Shown here in pieces: positions 25,791 to 32,828 of a stretch of DNA of 64,000 nucleotides. Within the stretch, counting starts at the first letter, position 1; every line of letters starts with the position of its first letter. This stretch comes from Phocaeicola faecalis (GTDB lineage: Bacteria; Bacteroidota; Bacteroidia; Bacteroidales; Bacteroidaceae). Below the pieces are notes generated by a model that worked only from the letters and a program-made list of their open reading frames with translations, made no database searches and had not been told where the DNA came from. Position numbers and translations under genes: made by a program. The stretch spans positions 47,579 to 111,578 of the forward strand of contig NZ_JADNRM010000014.1 of the NCBI RefSeq assembly GCF_021730445.1, in the 5' to 3' direction.

Positions 25791-26732
25791 ATGTCAAAAG
25801 TAACCGTAGTAGGCGCAGGTAACGTAGGTGCTACATGTGCAAATGTTCTTGCTTTTAACGAAGTAGCAGACGAAGTAGTAATGCTGGACGTTAAAGAAGG
25901 TGTATCGGAAGGTAAAGCAATGGATATGATGCAGACAGCTCAGTTGTTGGGCTTCGACACAAACATTGTTGGTTGCACTAACGATTATGAAAAAACAGCT
26001 AACTCTGACGTTGTTGTTATCACTTCAGGTATTCCTCGTAAACCGGGTATGACTCGTGAAGAACTGATTGGTGTTAATGCAGGTATCGTTAAATCTGTAG
26101 CTCAGAACATTCTGAAATATTCTCCTAACGCTATCATCGTAGTTATCTCTAACCCGATGGATACTATGACTTATTTGTCATTGAAAGCTTTGGGCTTGCC
26201 GAAGAACAGAATCATCGGTATGGGTGGTGCTTTGGATAGCTCACGTTTCAAATACTTCTTGTCTCAGGCTTTGGGTTGCAATGCAAACGAAGTAGAAGGC
26301 ATGGTAATCGGCGGTCACGGTGATACTACTATGATTCCTTTGACTCGTTTCGCTACTTACAAAGGCATGCCTGTTTCTAACTTCTTGTCTGAAGAAAAGT
26401 TGCAGGAAGTTGCTGCCGCTACTATGGTAGGTGGTGCTACTCTGACTAAATTGCTGGGTACTTCTGCATGGTATGCTCCGGGTGCAGCTGGTGCATTCGT
26501 TGTTGAATCTATCATCCACAATCAGGGTAAGATGGTTCCTTGTTCAGTTTACTTGGAAGGCGAATACGGTGAATCGGATATTTGCTGTGGTGTTCCTGTA
26601 ATCTTGGGTAAGAATGGTATTGAAAAGATCGTTGAATTGCCTTTGAACGAAGACGAAAAAGCTAAATTCGCTGCAAGTGCTGCTGCTGTTCGCAAGACTA
26701 ACGCTGCTTTGCATGAAGTAGGTGCTCTTTAA
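25791..26732 (+). CDS. mdh: Malate dehydrogenase
   Basis: This is a 313-residue NAD-dependent enzyme of the LDH-like MDH group. The Rossmann motif VGAGNVGATCANVLA starts near residue 7. Substrate-binding residues are in SGIPRKPGMTREELI, the catalytic His176 is in IGGHGDTTMIPL, and GMGGALDSSRFKYFL is also conserved. In Bacteroides it works in the reductive branch from oxaloacetate to malate, towards fumarate and succinate. It is transcribed alone, with a strong terminator after the stop. Its codon use is strongly biased (frequent GTA, GGT, GCT), as in highly expressed genes. Confidence 0.96.
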   Translation: MSKVTVVGAGNVGATCANVLAFNEVADEVVMLDVKEGVSEGKAMDMMQTAQLLGFDTNIVGCTNDYEKTANSDVVVITSGIPRKPGMTREELIGVNAGIVKSVAQNILKYSPNAIIVVISNPMDTMTYLSLKALGLPKNRIIGMGGALDSSRFKYFLSQALGCNANEVEGMVIGGHGDTTMIPLTRFATYKGMPVSNFLSEEKLQEVAAATMVGGATLTKLLGTSAWYAPGAAGAFVVESIIHNQGKMVPCSVYLEGEYGESDICCGVPVILGKNGIEKIVELPLNEDEKAKFAASAAAVRKTNAALHEVGAL

Positions 26733-26752
26733 TCCAAACAATAAATATTAGT

Positions 26753-26790
26753 AAAAGGGACTGTCTGATAAAATGGACAGTCCCTTTTTG
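26753..26790 (+). terminator. Intrinsic terminator of mdh
   Basis: AAAAGGGACTGTC pairs with GACAGTCCCTTTTT around a ten-base loop, directly after the mdh stop. Confidence 0.9.
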
Positions 26791-26993
26791 ATAGTATTCT
26801 ATCTCTGGGTCAGTTATTATTCCTGGGGATTTAACATATCAACCAAACACCTGTCCCCGGATGTTGTCTCCTCCGGTTTTTCAACCTCTGCATACGTTTT
26901 GAGTGCCCTAAGTCGTTTCATTAGTCGGACTAAGCGTTTTCGTCCTTTCGATTATGCCTGTCTGTCGGTCGAATTACTACAGTCTTCGGCAGC

Positions 26994-27081
26994 AGACTGT
27001 ATAGTCCGTTGCAGTGGACCGTACAGTCTGCTATAGTGGACTGTACAGTCCATTACCGGAGACTGTAATAATCTGTCGCTC
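26994..27081. repeat. 22-bp-period tandem array of palindromic units
   Basis: Four units start at 26994, 27016, 27038 and 27060. Each carries a version of (A/G)GACTGTACAGTCC; the third unit is a perfect 14-bp palindrome (27038-27051). A partial fifth unit may precede it at about 26978. It lies in the gap between convergent mdh and the fimbrillin-like gene. The rest of 26791-27150 shows no gene I can support. Confidence 0.75.
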
Positions 27082-27150
27082 AAGAAGCCTTGGTTGTCCG
27101 TAAAAAATGGCTTAATCTTACTCTTGTTTGAGGTAAGTACCTCCTTCCCT

Positions 27151-28860
27151 TTATTTGATATCAATGAAGATAGCGGGAATCTCCTCGTTTCCACTTGTCC
27201 AATGCTTGAGTTCGTATTCGGGGTGGAGGAGAGAGTTTGTGTCTACCCATTCATTGAGAGAGGATAAAACGGATTTGCCATTGGTGTCGATGAAGTTTAC
27301 ATCATATTTTGTTAGATTTGTACCGTTGGTGACTCCGGTGGATAATCCTTCGTAATACCTGTAAAAGCAGTTTTCAATATAGCTTGAGGCATCTTGTCCG
27401 GTAATTATACCAAATGAGGTTTTATTAGAAGTATAGCAATCTACATAGCAATTAGAGACGGTTAGTGAACCGCTGCTGGAAGCTAGTATTCCTTTGCCAT
27501 AAATTCCTCCTCTAGGGCCTCCGGATTTTGGTCTGACAAGTGTATTCTTAACGAAGAAACTATTTATTATTTTTCCACTTGCTTCTCCCGCTGCCCCTCC
27601 AATACATTGCGACTCTAGATGACAAGACACAACAGAACAGTTTACTATCGTCCCAGTTGAAAAAGCAGCTATACCACCTGCACGGTTACTAGATGTTCCT
27701 GCTGAGTTTAGAACTGAACAATTTATGATATACCCTTTATTATAACCTGCTAATATTCCGACATCTGATTTAGTTGTAGTATTGTTGTTTTTTGCTCCAT
27801 TTATGCAAAGATTCTTAATGATTGCGTCTTCTGAGGTATATCCAAAGAGAGCACTTTTTTTATAATCGACTTGTGGTGTTAGATTATAGATAGTAAATCC
27901 TTGTCCATCAAATGTGTCATTAAAAGCATTACCATTTATTCCTATAGGCTTCATCCGTTTACAATCTTCGTCCGTCAATTCAATATCGTTCAGAAGTCTA
28001 TAAGTGGTAATGCCATCTTTTGTGATGCCGAAGTCGCTCAGCGATTTACCATTGTATTCCTTATTGTTGATTAACAAACTGAATGCAATCAAATCTTCAG
28101 CAGAAGAGATTCCGATATTCGATTGTTCATCAAGAACTTTGATATTACATGCGTATTCGTAATTGCTTAAGAAGGCTTGTGGTTTTAGTTCTTTGATGAA
28201 ACTTTTATGATTGGTGATAAGCTCGACTCTCAAACCGGTATTTTCGCTTGGAGGAATGATAAAGGAATAGCTTTCGGAAGAATCTCCGGCAGTGATGGTC
28301 GTATGGCTTTGCTCTGCATTGAGTTTCAGGTCTGCTGTGGCAGGAATAATCTTGTCAACAATGACAGGTGCCGTCAGTCTGATTTCTTTTATTTCTCCTT
28401 GTAATTCTTCGCTGATGTGAAAAGTGAGCCGGGAAAAGAGATGTTTAAACTGAAATTTGATTTCTTGGCCAGCCTCAAATTTGTCTTTTATGTAAAGGAT
28501 ATCCTCCAACTGCCCTTTCGAGTATAGGTCATCATACAGGTTGTCTGTATAAGTCGGGTATAGAGCAACAATATCGGTTGTTCCTGATAAATCAGTCCAT
28601 ACAATGGGCAAGTCGCTTTCCCATGTATTTCCCGAATAGGTGAAAATGCGGTTCTCTAATTGTAGACTTCCCGTGGCATTCAGCAGTGTCCGGCTGCCTG
28701 AAGGCAATGAAGTGGGAGGATTGTCTGTCAGGCTGTTAGTAAACCGGCAGCAGTTGCCTGTAATGATGCTTCTATCGCTTTGGATAAAATCGGTAAGGTT
28801 ATCGGAACAGGCGCATACGACTGATACCGATAACCCTAATAGTAAATGAGTATATTTCAA
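27151..28860 (-). CDS. Fimbrillin-like lipoprotein with GLUG-type repeats
   Basis: This 569-residue protein has a lipoprotein signal (MKYTHLLLGLSVSVVCAC, Cys at residue 18). The N-terminal ~240 residues resemble the fimbrillin/Mfa-like domain of Bacteroidales (PIVWTDLSGTTDIVALYPTY, FKHLFSRLTFHISEE, IPATADLKLN, SYSFIIPPSENTGLRVEL). The middle and C-terminal part has repeats of GLUG type (GYNKGYIINCSV, AAFSTGTIVNCSV, GEASGKIINSFF), which form a short beta-helix. It is likely a surface protein or adhesin. It starts 28 bp after the ParB-like gene and could be read from the same transcript, though function gives no reason for this. Confidence 0.82.
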   Translation of the reverse strand: MKYTHLLLGLSVSVVCACSDNLTDFIQSDRSIITGNCCRFTNSLTDNPPTSLPSGSRTLLNATGSLQLENRIFTYSGNTWESDLPIVWTDLSGTTDIVALYPTYTDNLYDDLYSKGQLEDILYIKDKFEAGQEIKFQFKHLFSRLTFHISEELQGEIKEIRLTAPVIVDKIIPATADLKLNAEQSHTTITAGDSSESYSFIIPPSENTGLRVELITNHKSFIKELKPQAFLSNYEYACNIKVLDEQSNIGISSAEDLIAFSLLINNKEYNGKSLSDFGITKDGITTYRLLNDIELTDEDCKRMKPIGINGNAFNDTFDGQGFTIYNLTPQVDYKKSALFGYTSEDAIIKNLCINGAKNNNTTTKSDVGILAGYNKGYIINCSVLNSAGTSSNRAGGIAAFSTGTIVNCSVVSCHLESQCIGGAAGEASGKIINSFFVKNTLVRPKSGGPRGGIYGKGILASSSGSLTVSNCYVDCYTSNKTSFGIITGQDASSYIENCFYRYYEGLSTGVTNGTNLTKYDVNFIDTNGKSVLSSLNEWVDTNSLLHPEYELKHWTSGNEEIPAIFIDIK

Positions 28861-28888
28861 TTTGTTCGTTTATTTAGTCTGATTGTTG

Positions 28889-29404
28889 TCATGCTTCCTC
28901 CGGGATAGAAAACTCCTTGTCGGCAAACAGTTCCATTAATCCTGATATCTGTTTCAGGCGTAATAGTTCGTCGGCATCCATTCCGATATATTTCTTAATC
29001 CATTCATCGCTCATTCCGGCTTTAGTGAGCTCTGCTACAATGTCGACCATAAGTTCGACACTGTGGGTGCCGCGGGCACGGTTGTGGCGGATGGTACTTG
29101 CCATTCGGTTGGATAAGTCTTTCTCAATAACCACCACCGGCAATAACCCTTTTTCGCGTTCAAATACTCGTTTGGAAGTTCTGAGAACGCAGTAGCGGTG
29201 ATAACCGTCTACGAGTTCGTAAACATCTTCATCCGGAATATAATAACAAACGCAAGGCATGGTGTATCCGTCTTCCCAAATACTAAGTTCGAGCAGCTTC
29301 ATTTCGGGGGGCGCTACATGGTTGGGATTATAACTGTTGGCACGTACCTTTTCTACCGGTACACGGCGTACATGATATACAGGACTTTCGTATTCTTTTT
29401 TCAT
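28889..29404 (-). CDS. IbrB-like ParB/sulfiredoxin-domain protein
   Basis: This 171-residue cytosolic protein has a ParB-type domain. VPVEKVRANSYNPNHVAPPE is the N-terminal strand, VDGYHRYCVLR (residues 65-75) the nucleotide-binding loop corresponding to the ParB GxxRxxA motif, and STIRHNRARGTHSVELM (103-119) the segment typical of IbrB. An HTH-like tail follows (MSDEWIKKYIGMDADELLRL). Its start overlaps the stop of the IbrA-like gene by four bases, a sign of translational coupling. IbrA/IbrB of E. coli were reported as activators of immunoglobulin-binding protein genes. Their biochemical reaction is unsettled. Confidence 0.85.
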   Translation of the reverse strand: MKKEYESPVYHVRRVPVEKVRANSYNPNHVAPPEMKLLELSIWEDGYTMPCVCYYIPDEDVYELVDGYHRYCVLRTSKRVFEREKGLLPVVVIEKDLSNRMASTIRHNRARGTHSVELMVDIVAELTKAGMSDEWIKKYIGMDADELLRLKQISGLMELFADKEFSIPEEA

Positions 29405-30702
29405 CTCATTATATTTTTGTATTTTTGCATCACTTTATCTCTTCTCTGTTTTTCCTTTTTGGTCAAGGCAAATCCCATGTATTTGCAAACGTGGTCATTC
29501 TTCAGAATACATATACACATACGTTTGTAAGTTGGAATTTCTTTGAATTCAGGGATGTCTATATCGTCCAGATAGTCCATTTGTACAGGCAGCTTGTCTG
29601 TCTTATAGTTGGTCGTTTTCTGCACATGTATATTTACGCCTAATTCATTTAATTTGCGTATGGTTTCCAGGCTGAGGCATCCTCCCCGATACTTCCAGAA
29701 TTCTCTGCTGACTTTTAGTTTTTCAAGATAAGCGTTTTTCATATCTTCGGGGAGTGTCTCCAAAAGAAAATACATATACTCTTTCCATGTATAGCCTTTG
29801 GGCAGTTTTATGGTTTGCCACCCCATGGCACGGGTTCCTCCGTAGATGCCTGTAAAGTTCACGCCATTTACCCGGCCCAACATTCTTCCCCATGTGTTAG
29901 GGTCGATGGCTTTGTAAAGTTTCAGAGTTTCCTGAGCTGTACTTAAAAAAGGACTGGCAACACGTTGCTTGTCCAAGGGGACTCCTGCTTTATAATATAG
30001 TTCATAAAGTTGATTAAAGGGCCATTTGAAGCGTGCATAGGCCACCCATATATCCTCGGTGCGCCAATCATAGATGGGGTAAAGGTTAAAGAGGTCGTAG
30101 CCTATTCTGCGTGACCATTTTAAATTATGATATGTAAACAGGCGATTGTTGCTGTAAATCGTTCTCCAGCGGTCGAGGCTTTCTTGTGTCCGGATACCTA
30201 CTAGACAGGCGGTGCGTACAGCATCCTTCTTTTTGTGATACCATCTTCCGAATTCCACTTGAAAATTATAATCCCACATTTCGTCGTTATAAAAAGGGAA
30301 GTCTTCCTTCTTATAGCAATTCTTTGGCATCGGACGCACCCAGTTGGCGTGCATCTCTTCATCCCAAGGGCGCCAGAACTGTTGATACATGGATGCACAG
30401 GTAACTACCTTGAATGGCACACATACATGGTAAATCTCCAGAATATCCAGATTCTGTCTGAATGTTTCTTCTACATAATCTGTTGTCATTTGGTATTGTG
30501 CCTCATAATCCATATGGAAGACACCAATTTTTCTATTCAGATTATGTTCTCTGATGTAATCAATGCATAGGTTAAGCAAGACTCCGCTATCCTTGCCTCC
30601 TGAAAAGGAGACGTAAATATTATCAAACTCAGCAAAAATAAATTTTAGTCGTTTCTGTATCAGCTCGTAAACATTCTCTGTGTTAGTTCCCTTTTTCTTC
30701 AT
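29401..30702 (-). CDS. IbrA-like PAPS-reductase-family protein (DUF3440)
   Basis: This 433-residue cytosolic protein has an ATP-pyrophosphatase loop SFSGGKDSG (residues 32-40), as in PAPS reductase, DndC and tRNA thiolation enzymes. Further family segments are GVFHMDYEAQYQMTTDYVEE, GIRTQESLDRWR and YPIYDWRTEDIWVAYARF. The C-terminal ~200 residues (GYTWKEYMYFLLETLPEDM, ETIRKLNELGVNIHV) belong to the DUF3440-type extension. It may adenylate or thiolate a substrate, perhaps nucleic acid. It sits between the GNAT-like gene (20-base overlap) and the ParB-like gene (4-base overlap), so the three are one translationally coupled operon. Confidence 0.88.
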   Translation of the reverse strand: MKKKGTNTENVYELIQKRLKFIFAEFDNIYVSFSGGKDSGVLLNLCIDYIREHNLNRKIGVFHMDYEAQYQMTTDYVEETFRQNLDILEIYHVCVPFKVVTCASMYQQFWRPWDEEMHANWVRPMPKNCYKKEDFPFYNDEMWDYNFQVEFGRWYHKKKDAVRTACLVGIRTQESLDRWRTIYSNNRLFTYHNLKWSRRIGYDLFNLYPIYDWRTEDIWVAYARFKWPFNQLYELYYKAGVPLDKQRVASPFLSTAQETLKLYKAIDPNTWGRMLGRVNGVNFTGIYGGTRAMGWQTIKLPKGYTWKEYMYFLLETLPEDMKNAYLEKLKVSREFWKYRGGCLSLETIRKLNELGVNIHVQKTTNYKTDKLPVQMDYLDDIDIPEFKEIPTYKRMCICILKNDHVCKYMGFALTKKEKQRRDKVMQKYKNIMR

Positions 30703-31093
30703 TTTTATTTGTGTTGGTGTATATCATTTTAATATAATTGGTCCATTGGTGTTCCAGTTTGAACCCTAATTTCTTGAATATGTCCAGGTGTTTGGATAAT
30801 ACAATCGCAGTTATATCTTTTTCTACATCGATTTGGCTAAAAAGAAGTTTCAGTAATTCTCCGTCGTCTTCTTTGAGATAGTAGTTATTAATGACTGAAG
30901 TGTTTTTTTTGTCTTCCACAGGCAGAAAGCCCACTACTTCTTCTTGGTCGTCTACTGCAATATACCATTGATAATTTTCCGTAGTCTTGAATGGATAGTT
31001 GTTATTGGCCTTCAGTACTTTCGGATTCATTACTAGCGGACCTATTAATGGGTATAAATCGGCGTCCAAACCTTTTAGTTGTATTACTTTCAT
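30683..31093 (-). CDS. Small GNAT-like protein of the IbrA/IbrB operon
   Basis: This 136-residue cytosolic protein ends IFKKLGFKLEHQWTNYIKMIY, which resembles the C-terminal strand-helix of GNAT acetyltransferases, and has WYIAVDDQEEVVGFLPVED as in GNAT beta strands 2-4. The canonical acetyl-CoA loop (RxxGxG/A) is not evident, so the enzyme may be degenerate or of another fold. Its stop lies 20 bases inside the IbrA-like gene. It has an upstream -7 candidate. The gene is AT-rich. Confidence 0.6.
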   Translation of the reverse strand: MKVIQLKGLDADLYPLIGPLVMNPKVLKANNNYPFKTTENYQWYIAVDDQEEVVGFLPVEDKKNTSVINNYYLKEDDGELLKLLFSQIDVEKDITAIVLSKHLDIFKKLGFKLEHQWTNYIKMIYTNTNKNEEKGN

Positions 31094-31128
31094 AGAATAA
31101 TCAATTTATGAGCTTTTTCAAATTGGTA

Positions 31129-31136
31129 CAAATTTA
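31129..31136 (-). promoter_or_regulatory. -7 box for the GNAT-like/IbrA/IbrB operon
   Basis: CAAATTTA reads TAAATTTG on the minus strand, a perfect TAnnTTTG, 36 bp before the GNAT-like start. The region is AT-rich, so support is moderate. Confidence 0.5.
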
Positions 31137-31159
31137 TAAATAAACTTTGGAATTTTCAA

Positions 31160-31195
31160 TAAAAAACGCTGCCATACCTTCACAGGCGGGCAGCG
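31160..31195 (-). terminator. Intrinsic terminator of the first GDH gene
   Basis: On the minus strand GCTGCCCGCC pairs imperfectly with GGTATGGCAGC and is followed by GTTTTTT. It lies about 60 bp after the GDH stop. Confidence 0.75.
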
Positions 31196-31257
31196 CAAGC
31201 TACAATACAAAATACAAATACAACTAAACGAGATATTTTTTATGCTAATAGAATGCT

Positions 31258-32595
31258 TTATACAATTCCTTGAGCCATCATTGCGTGAGCCACTTTCATA
31301 AAGCCGGCAATGTTTGCTCCTTTCACATAGTTGATGTATCCGTCGGGTTCTGTTCCGTACTTCACGCATTGTTCATGGATGCCATACATAATCTGATGCA
31401 ATTTATCATCCACTTCTTTTGCGCTCCAACTCATGTGCATTGCATTTTGACTCATTTCCAAACCTGATGTTGCTACGCCACCTGCATTGACTGCCTTACC
31501 CGGTGCATAAAGCATCTTGTGTTCGATAAATGCATCAATAGCTTCGGGGGTACAACCCATGTTTGATATTTCTCCAATGCAAAGAACGGAATTTTTTATT
31601 AAATTGCAAGCATCTTCGCCATTTAATTCATTTTGAGTTGCACAGGGCAGTGCAATATCTACTTTTACTTCCCATGGACGACGTCCTGCAACGAATTTGG
31701 CGTTCGGATATTTTTCTGCATACGGAGCTACGATATCATTTCCTGATGCACGTAATTCCAGCATATAGTCTATTTTATCACCGCTGATGCCGTCCGGGTC
31801 ATAAATATATCCGTCCGGGCCGGAGATGGTTACCACTTTTGCTCCTAATTCTGTTGCTTTAGTCACAGCACCCCATGCCACGTTGCCGAAACCGGAAACG
31901 GCTACAGTTTTACCTTTAATGTCGATACCTTTATTTTTAAGCATTTGGTTTACAAAGTACAGGCCACCGAATCCGGTTGCTTCGGGACGGATTAATGAAC
32001 CGCCGAACTCCAATCCTTTACCGGTAAATGTACCCGTAAATTCGCGGGTGAGTTTTTTGTACATACCGAACATATAGCCGACTTCACGACCACCTACACC
32101 GATATCTCCGGCCGGTACGTCCATATCGGGACCTACATGACGCCATAATTCAAGCATAAATGCCTGACAGAAACGCATAACTTCAGCATCGCTCTTACCA
32201 CGAGGTGAGAAGTCAGAGCCGCCCTTACCTCCGCCCATAGGCAGTGTGGTCAGTGCATTCTTAAATGTTTGTTCGAATCCTAAAAATTTCAGGATAGAGA
32301 GATTTACTGATGCATGGAAACGAATACCGCCTTTGTACGGACCAATGGCGTTGTTGAACTGCACGCGGTAACCTAAGTTTACCTGCACTTTGCCTTTGTC
32401 GTCCACCCAAGGCACCTTAAATGTAAAGATACGATCCGGTTCCACTAATCTTTCGATAAGTGATGCCTTTTCAAACTCCGGGTGTTGATTGTATATGTCT
32501 TGAATGGAGAGCAGCACCTCTTTAACTGCTTGCAAGTACTCTGATTCACCAGGGTGTTTGGCCTCAAGAGAAGCCATGATTTGATTGATATCCAT
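31258..32595 (-). CDS. Glutamate dehydrogenase (hexameric type), paralog 1
   Basis: This is a 445-residue enzyme from the ATG at 32595 (MDINQIMASLEAKHPGESEY). It interconverts glutamate and 2-oxoglutarate plus ammonia. The active-site segments are PYKGGIRFH, TLPMGGGKGGSDF with the catalytic Lys, and PAGDIGVGGREVGYMFG. The Rossmann motif is VSGFGNVAWGAV. It is clearly homologous to the second GDH gene 8 kb away (40409-41743). Bacteroides species often carry two, with different cofactors and regulation; cofactor preference of this copy is not assigned here. Confidence 0.93.
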   Translation of the reverse strand: MDINQIMASLEAKHPGESEYLQAVKEVLLSIQDIYNQHPEFEKASLIERLVEPDRIFTFKVPWVDDKGKVQVNLGYRVQFNNAIGPYKGGIRFHASVNLSILKFLGFEQTFKNALTTLPMGGGKGGSDFSPRGKSDAEVMRFCQAFMLELWRHVGPDMDVPAGDIGVGGREVGYMFGMYKKLTREFTGTFTGKGLEFGGSLIRPEATGFGGLYFVNQMLKNKGIDIKGKTVAVSGFGNVAWGAVTKATELGAKVVTISGPDGYIYDPDGISGDKIDYMLELRASGNDIVAPYAEKYPNAKFVAGRRPWEVKVDIALPCATQNELNGEDACNLIKNSVLCIGEISNMGCTPEAIDAFIEHKMLYAPGKAVNAGGVATSGLEMSQNAMHMSWSAKEVDDKLHQIMYGIHEQCVKYGTEPDGYINYVKGANIAGFMKVAHAMMAQGIV

Positions 32596-32642
32596 AATAG
32601 TTTGCATTTAAGGTTTTGACAAAATGAAATTCATTTCTGATG

Positions 32643-32650
32643 CAAAGGTA
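32643..32650 (-). promoter_or_regulatory. -7 box for GDH paralog 1
   Basis: CAAAGGTA reads TACCTTTG on the minus strand, a perfect TAnnTTTG, 47 bp before the start at 32595. Confidence 0.65.
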
Positions 32651-32828
32651 TGTTTTTATCCGACTTGGCAAAATATTTTTGCGAAAAAATTAGGGTTGCT
32701 ATAATAAAAAGTTAATAGGAGGGTCTTTCCCTTAATTCCCAAAAGTTCTTTTTTCTTGCGAATAAGTTGCATAAGACAATATTATTAACGTATTTTGCTA
32801 TTACATTATCTGTGTAAATCTAAGAATT

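Noticed and set aside
26773..27036. Possible gene between mdh and the fimbrillin-like gene
   Set aside because: It begins in the mdh terminator and runs into the palindromic array; there is no domain and no promoter.
26994..27081. CRISPR array
   Set aside because: The 22-bp units follow each other without spacers and no cas gene is present.
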